The position numbers and the translations under genes are program-made. Below the pieces are notes generated by a model. The model had not been told where the DNA came from and ran no database searches. It saw nothing but the letters and a program-made list of their open reading frames with translations. A stretch of 64,000 bases of DNA from Rhynchosporium graminicola (lineage: Eukaryota; Ascomycota; Leotiomycetes; Helotiales; Ploettnerulaceae): the NCBI GenBank assembly GCA_900074885.1, contig FJUW01000003.1:1-64000 (forward strand), given 5' to 3'. Within the stretch, counting starts at the first letter, position 1; every line of letters starts with the position of its first letter. Shown here piece by piece: positions 35,927 to 45,839 of this stretch.

Positions 35927-38243
35927 ATGCCGGACACACCAAGAGAAGTCCGAAATCACTATCTCTTTGAGATAGCCACAGAGGTTGCCAACCGAGGTAT
36001 GTCACGCCAGAAAGGCGTTGAAGAAAGCCACTGATTTAGTCCAGTGGGTGGTATCTACTCCGTACTCAAGTCCAAGGCCCCAGTCACAACCGCAGAATAT
36101 GGCGACCGGTACTGCCTTATTGGGCCTCTTAACAGGCAATCCGTGAGTTGGAACAATGTCAGTGGGTGTTTTGACTTGAGCTGATCAAAACAGGCCGCTG
36201 TTGAGGTGGAAGCTCTGACTCCAACCAATCCCCACTTGGCCGCGACAATCGACGCAATGGAATCGAGAGGAATTAGCATTGTCTATGGCCGATGGTTGAT
36301 TGAGGGAGCTCCAAGAGTCATTTTGATCGACACCAAGACCGGATATCAATTTCTGGACGAGTGGAAGGCAGATCTCTGGAACACTGCAGGAATCCCATCT
36401 CCCCCCGGTGATGACGAGACCAACGAGGCAGTTGTCTTTGGTTACCTGGTTGCGTGGTTCATGGGAGAGGTAAACACCACTGCTCCTGACTCGAAACACA
36501 AGCTAACTTTCCGCAGTTCGTTGCTCACGAAAAGAAGACGGCTGTCATTGCGCATTTCCACGAGTGGTTGTCCGGTGTAGCTCTACCCCTCTGCAGGAAG
36601 CGTCGCATCGATGTCACCACAATCTTCACTACCCACGCGACCCTTCTTGGTCGTTACCTATGTGCAGGTTCAGTCGATTTCTACAACAACCTACAATACT
36701 TTGATGTTGATCAGGAGGCTGGAAGGCGTGGTATCTATCACCGCTACTGCATTGAGCGCGCAGCCACACATGCTTGCGATGTCTTTACAACAGTTTCCCA
36801 CATCACTGCTTACGAGAGTGAGCATCTGCTGAAAAGGAAACCAGATGGTGTCCTTCCCAACGGTCTCAATGTCACGAAATTTTCTGCCATGCACGAGTTC
36901 CAGAATTTACATCAACAGGCCAAGGAGAAAATTCACGACTTTGTCCGAGGACATTTCTACGGACACAACGATTTCGACCCGGAAAACACTCTCTACCTCT
37001 TCACTGCGGGTCGTTACGAGTACAGAAATAAAGGATGCGATATGTTCATCGAATCGCTGGCTCGTTTGAACCACAGACTGAAGTCTTCCGGATCAAAAAT
37101 GACCGTTGTCGCATTCATCATCATGCCCGCTCAAACACAATCTCTGACCGTCGAGGCACTCAAGGGACAAGCCGTCATCAAATCATTGCGAGACACAGTC
37201 GATGTAATTGAACGTGGTGTTGGAAAGAAGATCTTCGAACGTGCTCTCAAATGGCACGATGGAGACCCAATGCCAGATGACAAGGATTTGATCACCAGTC
37301 AGGACCGAATCTTGCTTCGCAGACGGTTATTCGCCATGAAGAGGCACGGTCTCCCACCAATCGTAACCCATAACATGGCCAACGATGCGGAAGATCCAAT
37401 TTTGAACCAAATCCGACGCGTGCAGCTTTTCAATCACCCTAACGATCGTGTCAAGATCGTCTTTCATCCCGAATTTTTGAACTCTGCCAACCCCGTCCTT
37501 CCAATGGATTACGATGAGTTTGTCAGGGGTACTCATCTCGGTGTTTTCCCATCCTACTATGAGCCATGGGGTTACACACCCGCAGAATGTACCGTGATGG
37601 GTGTTCCAAGCATCACAACCAATCTTTCAGGTTTCGGATGCTACATGGAAGAATTGATTGAGAACTCGACTGATTACGGAATCTACATTGTCGACCGTCG
37701 TATGAAGGGTGTCGATGATTCGGTCAATCAGCTCACTTCCTACATGTTTGACTTCACCGAGAAGTCTCGCCGACAACGTATTAATCAGAGGAATCGTACC
37801 GAAAGATTGAGCGATCTGCTCGACTGGAAGAGGATGGGTATGGAGTATGTGAAAGCAAGACAACTCGCGCTCCGAAGAGCCTACCCGGAATCCTTCAACG
37901 GTGAAGAGGATGACGATTTTATTCCAGGCATCGAGCAGAAGATTTCGCGACCATTCAGTGTTCCCGGATCACCAAGAGATAGAAGTGGGATGATGACACC
38001 GGGTGATTTTGCCAGCCTGCAAGAAGGAAGAGAAGGTTTGAGTACCGAGGATTATGTTGCATGGAAGCTTCCGTAAGTCTGGCTTCGTTCTTCATGCAAT
38101 ATTGTTACTAACAAACACCCAGTGAGGAGGAAGACCCTGATGAGTACCCATTCCCTCTTACCTTGAGAGCAAAACGACCCACAGGTCCATCGAGTCCTGC
38201 CGAGTCAACCCTTACGAACGGCAAGCCATTGTCCACAGAATAA
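35927..38243 (+). CDS. GSY1: Glycogen (starch) synthase, GT3 family
   Basis: Transfers glucose from UDP-glucose to the growing glycogen chain in the cytosol. Five exons (35927-35996, 36045-36142, 36194-36469, 36517-38072, 38123-38243) give 706 residues, the usual fungal length. The N-terminus [20 protein letters not shown] holds the donor-binding loop. Further GT3 landmarks are [54 protein letters not shown], and the catalytic-region [19 protein letters not shown]. An Arg-rich stretch ([20 protein letters not shown]) corresponds to the glucose-6-phosphate-sensing helix. The C-terminus ([14 protein letters not shown] and following) is Ser/Pro-rich, as in enzymes inhibited by C-terminal phosphorylation. 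The last intron splits the acidic tail ([11 protein letters not shown]). All joins keep the frame. Confidence 0.97.
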
Positions 38244-38878
38244 TGATGAAGTGGGAGAGGTGTCGAATCAAGCGACAGAGAACGTAACATGACGGGATGG
38301 CGGAATTTGAATAAGTGAGGACAGGGTAGGAAGGGAGGGTCAAGAAAAACTAATCATGTACCAAAATATCTTTCCTTTCAGCTTCGACATTTTTTTTTCG
38401 TTTGTCTATTATCTTGTGGCTCATTCATCGCGTCGCGCTGGGTCTTCTTAACTGCATTCCATATTTATATATCACTCCGTCTACTTTGTCTGCTCGTAAA
38501 TTTGTTGCTTGTGATTGGGACTATGTACCTGGCCTTGTGACATAGAACATGATGTCTTTAGTGTAATGCTCATCGAGGACCCTTTGTGTTCAAGCTGCTC
38601 TCTGCCGTACCGACAGGTTGGAACCCGCACCGTGTCCTCACTAGACGCCTTTACGGCAAGGTAGTCTACAGTCTAGTTTGGGCCAAGAGGAAGCTCACTT
38701 ACGGTGGTAGGTATGCAGGTACCCGCTCGGCTCTAAAATAGTTTCTGTCATGTCTTACCAAAGGTAGTAGATAGCTACACATGCTAATTCCGGCGGGCGC
38801 GCGCGCTCCCGGTGTTGTGATGGTGATACCGCAGGCCGGCCTGCCTGGAGACGGCAACGCGGTATGTGCGGTATAATC
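38244..38878. other. GSY1 3' region and intergenic DNA
   Basis: About 635 bp with no supported gene. A GCGCGCGCG run lies at about 38797-38805. Confidence 0.5.
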
Positions 38879-39058
38879 TGGGGGGAGAGAGAGGAGAGAG
38901 GAGAGAGGAGAGAGGAACGTGGGGATGAGCGATGGGGATTGGGGATGGGGGAGGGGGAGGGAAGGATGGGGAACTGGGGGATTGGGGGGGACTGGATGAG
39001 GGAGGGGGAGGTGGAGGTGTGTAGAGGGAGGTGTAGAGGGGTGGTTTGGTTTTGATTT
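38879..39058. repeat. Purine-rich GGGGA/GAGAG low-complexity tract
   Basis: About 180 bp of G-rich strand with GGAGAGAG repeats followed by many GGGG runs. Several closely spaced G-runs could form a G-quadruplex on the plus strand. Confidence 0.75.
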
Positions 39059-39188
39059 GGTTTGGTTTGGTTGGTAGGATGACAAAGAAAGTCGAAGTAT
39101 GTTTTTTTTTTGTTTTTTTTGTTCCTCCTCCTTCTTCTTCCTTTTTTCTTTTTTCTTTTTTTCTCTTGGGAGAAAGAAGACTAATTGT

Positions 39189-39312
39189 TAGGTAGGTGGG
39201 TAGGTAGGTAGGTAGGTGGGTAGGTAGGTGGGTAGGTAGGTAGGTAGGTGGGTAGGTAGGTAGGTAGGTAGGTAGGTAGGTAGGTAGGTAGAGAGGTAGA
39301 GGTAGGTAGGAA
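39189..39312. repeat. GGTA tetranucleotide microsatellite
   Basis: About 124 bp of GGTA units with occasional GGTG. Open frames on the other strand (Tyr-Leu-Pro-Thr repeats) are artefacts. Confidence 0.92.
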
Positions 39313-40675
39313 TTAACGGACAAGAAAGGAATTGGAATCGAAGTCAGTTAGTACTCTGGAGAGAACTGTCGGCTCGAGTACAGTAATACTAGCTGGGTTC
39401 TTTCTTCTCGCTAGGTTGGAAATGATTGAACTCCTATTCCCTCGATTTGACTGAAATTTACACCTTGACCTTTCATGCTGAGGTCTGTAACAATGCTCGA
39501 GTTCAAAATAACATACATATTGATCAATTCCATGTTCATGATCACGTAAAACCCATTTTCAAATCCTGGATAGGATTTTCGTGGTCTGTTTCCTTTGATA
39601 TCTTTTTGAATGAACTTACTTTGCTGCGCTACTTTATGTGTGGTTGTACGTGAGTGAGTGATTCAAGTCCTTGAGCTCCTGTCTCCTCCTTTCTCTCTCC
39701 TTCCTAGCGAAGATAAGCTATTCAAGAGGGTTGAGCTGAGCTGAGCTGAGTTGAGTTAAGCTTGTAGAGATGCTGTGGTTGATGTTTGTTTGAATTGACG
39801 CTGTGGATGGCTGATTATTTTTATGACTTTAATTATGACTATTGATATTCTGTTTTTTTTTCTTTTCCGTCCTCGTATGTATGTATGTATGTAGCTGCGG
39901 GGAGAAGGGAGGCACTATTTGGGTGAAGATGTATTTCCTTCAAGAAGATGATTGAGGGGTTCTGGATGAAGACTTTTGCTGGATGTGCTGGCTTTGCCGG
40001 AAACATCCTCATACTCTTTTCTGGATTCTTTTTAACCTAATATTTGCTCAGAGATGATCCGTGGACAATAGATCAACAGTCTCCAAAATGTCTTGGTCTT
40101 CGAGGACTCGAAAACAAAGTGATTCTTTGAATAATGAGTTCATTGTGGTCTGGGCTCAGAAGCATCGGCCACGTGGTGTCGGTAGTGATAGTCAAGAGTT
40201 TCACGTCGAGTATGGAGATGTCATGAAAGGAAGTGAAGACACTTGTACCTAAGATGTAAACAACGACTCGGATCCGTTTCGAGATATCTCTGTTCTCATG
40301 GACTCGGAAACACAGTCATTCTTTTAACAAGGTTTCTGGGTAGTGTCACTGGCTACACGGTATGCTGGGTGGGATTGGAGGGTTTCATGTATGTTGAGTA
40401 CTGGAATTCGTAAGAGGAATCTATGACATATATACTGAGGTTTGATCCTCGATGTATCATGTTCTTTACTCTACGGTCCTTCCTCCACACTATATACACA
40501 CTCGCCCACACTACAGCATCCAAATCAAGCCAGCCCAGTCCAGCCCAATCCACATCCACATCAACATCAACATCAACATCCACGACCCCCTGAGCAGCAC
40601 CAAAAAAGACTTAACACCTCATCCCCAACCCCCCAGCAAAATTTTACACCAACCCTCCCCTCCCCTTGCAAAATC
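39313..40675. other. Intergenic upstream of the first short-zinc-knuckle gene
   Basis: No supported gene. Contains a GAGCT tandem (about 39733-39757), a GTAT tandem (39874-39893), and an ACATCA/CCACATC run (about 40550-40585) just before the next gene, probably its promoter or leader. Confidence 0.45.
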
Positions 40676-40858
40676 ATGGGTTTCCCATCCCACACCAAAA
40701 TCCCAATCCAAACGACACCATGCCATTATTGCCGAGGAAACCACACCGACAGACAGTGTACCGCATATCTACGGCCTGGGTTTCCGACGCCGTGGTTTTG
40801 TGGCGCTTGTCAGAGATTTGTGGGGTTTTGTGTTTGCCGGATTTATGGGAGACGGTGA
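40676..40858 (+). CDS. Short-zinc-knuckle microprotein, copy 1
   Basis: 60 residues from ATG at 40676 (MGFPSHTKIP), which follows a C/A-rich leader. Two adjacent metal-binding-like motifs: C-x2-C-x3-H-x4-C (CHYCRGNHTDRQC, residues 16-28), then RPGFPTPWF and C-x2-C-x6-C-x-C (CGACQRFVGFCVC). The second is followed by the basic end RIYGRR. The first motif is one residue shorter than a retroviral knuckle (C-x2-C-x4-H-x4-C). Similar proteins are encoded at 42263-42454 and 43136-43405 on the same strand, which argues that this tiny frame is real. No signal peptide; probably a small nucleic-acid or protein-binding zinc protein, by inference from knuckles in general. Confidence 0.6.
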   Translation: MGFPSHTKIPIQTTPCHYCRGNHTDRQCTAYLRPGFPTPWFCGACQRFVGFCVCRIYGRR

Positions 40859-42262
40859 GATTGGGGAATTGAGAAGAGGGGAGTGGGAAGGCGAGAGAAG
40901 AGCGGGATGCAGGGGAAGACTTTCCGTGTGTTGAATGGAGATTTGTGAGGGTACGTAGATTTGAGGAGTTGAGATAGAGAAGGATGAAAATAGGGAAGGC
41001 AATTGTGTTTAGCGAGATGTGACATTAGGGGTTTATTTAGGTTGGTGTTCAGGGTAGCTGCGATAAACACTGAACAGATGACTTGGGAGATTCTTCTTCA
41101 CATAGCAAATATACCTAGCTATGCGAACCCCCTGGTCAGTTTTACCAATCTAATATCGTTTTGACTTACGGCAAGGCGTGCTGATCTTAGATGTCGTACA
41201 ATGATACGACTTTAGGGTTACGAGCACTTCCTGATGATACCTCGTATAAGTGAGGATCAAAACGGGGGTAGAGTAGCTTCTTACGTGCCTTGAAAGTGGA
41301 ATTCCGTATTACTCCGAATTATCTTCTTGTCAGAATAGACACATAGAGAGATTGAAGAAGACTATAGAACAAAGGAATCTATTTAGACGACCTAGATTTA
41401 GATCAGTATGACCGATTCCTGTATCCTAGTCAGTTCTAATCTTATATATCTTCCGGAAATCACTAAGCCGAGGTCTATATATAGTCAGTATGGCCATGTA
41501 ACGATATTTGATCAGATTTGATTGCCGTGTACAAAAGTTCGTTATGCATTATCTGTTCCATTTCACACCAAATTGCCCTCTTCCATTTCTCTTCATTTAC
41601 TTGCTAATTGTCTCCCTCTTCGACTCTTGATAGTCTGCACAGTTATATTGAAGCCAATTCCCCCTTGAAAGGCAAGAGACCTTAGTATTAATAAAAACGA
41701 CATGAGAATCTCATCCTGTATCTAGTCCGCGCGAATGTAGAGAGACTCTGCGAAGCCGCCAGTCTTCTCGGCTGCTCAAAGCTTTAAAAGCCATACTCGC
41801 CATTAAACTTGCTTGTTGGATTTATCGATTTCTTGAAGCTACTTCTCCCGAAATTGATGCTTTACCCTCCCATAATTTCATCTTACAACGCAGATGTCTC
41901 ACTTTTTTCTGCTCGTAAACGAGGCAATCTCATGACAATGAATAAATTCGTAATCGTCTCACCCAAGCACTGGCCACTGAATTTCATGTGTCTTGAACCT
42001 CGAGTTTCAAGTCAACTACTAAACATTGCAGTAAAAGACTTCTGAGGTTTAAATACAAGCCAAAGATCTCTAAGCAAATCTCAGAAGATCACTCTGATCT
42101 CTATCTCTCTACGGTATACACATACTCATACAAGCAATCTCACAGCTTCATCCTGTCGCAATATTCGAAGGATATAACTCTTCCTCTCTGGGTTACACTA
42201 GCTTTTCACATTATTCAACACACCAGATCGTATCATCATCCATCCGTCCACATTACACCATC
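40859..42262. other. Intergenic between zinc-knuckle genes 1 and 2
   Basis: About 1.4 kb. A 78-residue frame near 41809-42045 is not recognised and not supported. No repeats stand out. Confidence 0.45.
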
Positions 42263-42454
42263 ATGCCCTCGCACGCTGACCTCCGCTCTCGGATACCAAA
42301 GCAAGATAAATGCAACATCTGCCACGGATCCCAAACCGATAAGCAATGCACGAAAATTCTTCGTCCCGGCCTGAAGCGTTGGTTTTGCAATCGATGTGAC
42401 CGCTTGAAGCCGGTCTATTGCGTTTGCCGGTTTTATATCGCGGAGTATATGTAG
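42263..42454 (+). CDS. Short-zinc-knuckle microprotein, copy 2
   Basis: 63 residues from ATG at 42263 (MPSHADLRSRIPK). Same layout as the copy at 40676: CNICHGSQTDKQC, in which the knuckle His is replaced by Gln (C-x2-C-x3-Q-x4-C), then LRPGLKRWF, then C-x2-C-x7-C-x-C (CNRCDRLKPVYCVC) and CRFY. Shared features with copy 1 are the T-D-[RK]-Q-C-T end of the first motif, the RPG linker, W-F-C and C-V-C-R. Loss of the His may weaken the first zinc site. A CATC-rich leader precedes the ATG, as for its neighbours. Confidence 0.6.
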   Translation: MPSHADLRSRIPKQDKCNICHGSQTDKQCTKILRPGLKRWFCNRCDRLKPVYCVCRFYIAEYM

Positions 42455-43135
42455 TGGAAGACGGAAGTCTCTCCATACCAAAGTTAAGAGAGAATTGAAA
42501 GATCGAAACCCCGAGGGATGCGAGAGGGATGGGAACAGAGAGAGGCTCGAGGGGTTATGCATAACAGGGATGAAAGCCTGCGATGGGATTGTGTTAAGCG
42601 AGTCTTGGCGGAGTTTGTTTACTTTGACTTTAGGATGGGAATTTAGATATGGCTATGGCTGGAATGTTTCTCCACTGATTTCGTTTCCAACTTCAAGAAA
42701 TTTTTGGATTGCACCAATTTCTTGCTTGTCAAACCAATTACGGACCTTCCCTGTTTCGGGAACATGTCACTAAGAAAGTGGGGTGTTATGCAAGACCTTT
42801 TTGCAACCATTTGCAGCAACGGAGATAAAATGATAGATAAGAGCGCCTTTGAAACTCGAATTGAGACACAAAAGTCTCTCAGCTATAGCAGGTGGTACAA
42901 GAGCTAGCCAGGGGTACTCCAAAAGTGCTTAAAATAGAACAAAGAAAACACCCCGGTCGAAACTTGGACATAACTACCTTTGGTCTGACTTCCACAACAA
43001 AGAACCATATATGTCTCTCAAGACCCCCAAGACATCAAGCCATACCCTTACAGCCCTCCCACATTGCTCCGGCCAGATTTTTTATATTTTCAAAAGCAAA
43101 TCTACCGAAAACCTCACATCATACAATGCAATGCA
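42455..43135. other. Intergenic between zinc-knuckle genes 2 and 3
   Basis: About 680 bp with no supported gene. Confidence 0.5.
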
Positions 43136-43405
43136 ATGCAAACTCGATCCATTACTCGTTCTCAAACACCCAGAGCCACAGCACAAGCACCATCCTTACC
43201 AGCAACATCTCCCTCTCTCTCTTCGGCTTCTCCAGCTTTGAATGCATCGCCTCCGGCAATATCACAATTGAAGTGCAATTTCTGCGAAGAAGCGCACAAA
43301 GATAAACACTGTCCTGTTATCAAGGAGTATTTCCCGCAGCCGAGATTCTGCTTGACATGTGAGAATGCGGTGGCGTTTTGTGGATGTGGGAGGAATAATC
43401 TTTGA
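43136..43405 (+). CDS. Short-zinc-knuckle microprotein, copy 3
   Basis: 89 residues from ATG at 43136 (MQTRSITRSQTP), the last of three overlapping ATGCA units; the in-frame upstream region could extend it. A Ser/Thr/Ala/Pro-rich N-terminal half, likely disordered, is followed by CNFCEEAHKDKHC (C-x2-C-x3-H-x4-C), PVIKEYFPQPRF and C-x2-C-x6-C-x-C (CLTCENAVAFCGC). The second motif keeps the same spacing as copy 1. The first motif also closely resembles CRFCQELHLDKNC in the larger protein at 54180-54905. Confidence 0.6.
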   Translation: MQTRSITRSQTPRATAQAPSLPATSPSLSSASPALNASPPAISQLKCNFCEEAHKDKHCPVIKEYFPQPRFCLTCENAVAFCGCGRNNL

Positions 43406-44006
43406 AAAAGGATGAGTTTCGTTGAGGGAAGGATGTTGGAGATAGGATTTGAAGCTAGGTTGATGAGTTGGGTTGGAGGTGGGTAGCGGAGGGGGATCAA
43501 GACGGAGGATAGAGGTTGGGTGATGAGAGGGAAGAGAAGATTATAAAGCTAAGGGATCTAGTAGAAGGATCAAAGGCATGTCGTTACTCTTGATTGTGAG
43601 GTCATGAATGCCGATGAAATGCATAAATCTCAGGATTCTATCCACGCTGCAATCAGGCATAATGATCCTACACGTAGAGGTCGTTGCTTGCCATGCTAGA
43701 ATATTTTGCTTTACCAGAATTCCGTTTGCATCTTCTTCTCTGGTCCAGGTCGATCATTGCTCAGAGACACTATCCAAAAGTGAAACATACAAGCGTATAG
43801 GTGCAGCGAGCCCTAGTACTTTCCAGCTCGAACACCGGGTATTGGGATAACTTGTATTGAAACCTGCCTCCTTTTGGACAATGAAAGACGATCGCGTGTA
43901 CATCTAAATGTAAGTAGACGGCGGATACCATCCAGGTTGCTTCCCTGGTCTATATTCAGCATCCATATCTCATCACCATTCCTAGGTGGACTGTCATCTT
44001 AACATC
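43406..44006. other. Intergenic between zinc-knuckle genes 3 and 4
   Basis: About 600 bp with no supported gene; G-rich just after copy 3. Confidence 0.5.
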
Positions 44007-44429
44007 ATGCCCAACCTCAACATTCCCGCCGTATCCCAACCCTCATCTTCCAGTCCACCATATCTCATCGTCTCCTGCCCAAGATGTGGAAATCTCCACG
44101 ACAGCCGCACCACATGCCAAGAACTTCCTCGATGTCTTATTTGCGGACAGCGACATGTGAGACGTTTCACTTGGCTAATGATGAAGATCGAACAACGCTT
44201 GTCATCTAGAGTTTGGTGGAAGGGGTGTTGGATGATCAGGGTTGCGAAGGGGTTGGCGGGTTTGGGAATATTGGGTAGGGAAGTGTGGAGAGTGGAGGTT
44301 ATGAGTAGGGGGAATAAGGATATTTCTTGGTTTGGAACATGTCTTCATTCATGGATAGTAAAGAAATCTTTGAAATATGAAGAAGCTACTGATGACGAGC
44401 ATACAATACTGCTACTTTGCAACTTCTGA
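44007..44429 (+). CDS. Possible fourth small CxxC protein, structure uncertain
   Basis: ATG at 44007 (MPNLNIPAVSQPS) opens a Ser/Pro-rich start, then CPRCGNLHDSRTTC (C-x2-C-x3-H-x5-C) and CLICGQRH. Unspliced, the frame continues to 44429 with unconvincing composition. A GTGAGA donor just after GQRH (44155) and a CATCTAG acceptor at about 44208 with an upstream GCTAATG branch-like site would instead give a protein of about 70 residues ending near 44275. It is related in style to the three copies upstream but lacks their second C-x2-C-x6-C-x-C site. It may be diverged or decaying. It converges on the PKS gene, which ends at 44525. Confidence 0.4.
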   Translation: MPNLNIPAVSQPSSSSPPYLIVSCPRCGNLHDSRTTCQELPRCLICGQRHVRRFTWLMMKIEQRLSSRVWWKGCWMIRVAKGLAGLGILGREVWRVEVMSRGNKDISWFGTCLHSWIVKKSLKYEEATDDEHTILLLCNF

Positions 44430-44524
44430 CTGTTCAACAAGAAACAAGTATATTTCATGCTCATCAATGCGTGCAAGGCTGTTCAGTGAGTGTTATCAAC
44501 CGCCCCTTGATCCGACTTCTGGGT

Positions 44525-45680
44525 TCAGCTTGCCTTTTTATTGTCACAGCGAGACATCCAAGCTTGGATTGCATCCACGGTCGTCTTCACATCTCTCTGC
44601 AAAATAGAAAAGTGTAAGCCAGGAACCTCCAGGTACTCGAAATTGCTCAGCCAATTACACCCTGGGTCATTCTCTGACGACCTTTCTTGCCTGCCTTCGA
44701 CACCTAAAAATAGCGTTCTCGTAGCGCAACTCTCAAGACACCGCCCGGAGAAGAGTCTCACATACTGCCCCATAGCAACAAAGTCCTGATCGGTGTATTC
44801 TTCCATAGTATTAGCTATGAGCGACCCTAGGAGTGAGGAATTCTATTCAATATTATCATCGTTCAGAAGATAGGTGTCGAGAAGAACCAATCCCTCGACG
44901 ACATCACCACCAAGTGCGCTGGCTACACCTTGTGCAACAAGACCGCCAACTGAAAACCCGAGGAGGATAACACGCCGATTCTCGAATTGTCGTTTAATGG
45001 TTTCAGCGAACATGTGTATCAGGGTTTCCGCTGTGTCAGGAACTTTGACGATGGGGTTTAGCATTTCAAACACGGATATCTCGCTTGATATCCACGCTGC
45101 CAAGGGCTCGAAAATACTTCGGCCTTCGAGAACTGGGAAGAAACCGGCAAAACAGATCACGACGGTGGAAGAAGAACCTTCTTTAATTCTACGCGGAAGA
45201 CGCTCGTGATGTTGAAAGGAGTCGCGATCAAAGACCGGGAGTGTGAGTGACGAGAGCTTGAGAAGACCGAGTCCAGGTACGTAATGTCCGGATTTGCAGA
45301 GCTGACGACAGGTATTTGCGATGCCCATAACCGGAGTCTTGTGACCTATCAATACTGGTGGTCTTTGTGTGGCAGGACTTTTGACGCAAGGTATGTCTGC
45401 GGACGAGATGGGCTGTTTTACTGAGGTTTCCACCAACGGCCCGAGTTTTGCGAGCAGAAACTTCGCTAGTTCTGGTATCGATGGATGATCGAACACAAGA
45501 GTGCTTGGTAATTTGAGCCCCGTGAGTATACTTATTCGATTCCTGAGGAGCATTCCCGTGAAAGAATCAACTCCCAATTCGACCACTGGTAAGTCAGGCA
45601 GTTCCTCATAGTCTAGAACTTTGGCTACTTCGCATTCGATGAGATTCTCAAGGATGCGGATTCGTTCAGCCGATGAGGTT
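44525..45680 (-). other. PKS terminal ACP and thioesterase
   Basis: ACP Ser is in LGVDSFTGM (about 45565). The thioesterase is an alpha/beta hydrolase with nucleophile GFSVGG (about 44950) and a likely catalytic His in VPGLHFSIL (about 44610). An in-frame TAG (44845-44843) sits between them. The frame after the stop remains open and family-like (MEEYTDQDFVAMGQYVRLF), so the stop is a single change, not the natural end. A truncated product would lack the catalytic His. Confidence 0.8.
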
Positions 45681-45839
45681 GAGGCAAGCTGATCACACCA
45701 GAATCGTGACTGGCTGACCGTCTCTCCAACTTGGTGTCGGAGAGCACCAATAAGAGGTGCTGGACCTCGGGTACGGAGTGGCAGAAGCACCGGCTCATCT
45801 GTTTGTATTGCAGCATCGAATAGAGCAAGACCTTCTTTA

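Noticed and set aside
38699..39323. Minus-strand Pro/Ser/Tyr-Leu-Pro-Thr-rich frames
   Set aside because: Product of the GGTA array and the G-rich tract; no start context, domain or splice support.
41809..42045. 78-codon frame between zinc-knuckle genes
   Set aside because: No cysteine pattern, domain or splice evidence; expected by chance.
44806..44846. Possible intron removing the thioesterase TAG
   Set aside because: No GT donor lies near LNDDNIE before the stop, and the frame is the same on both sides, so a nonsense change is simpler.
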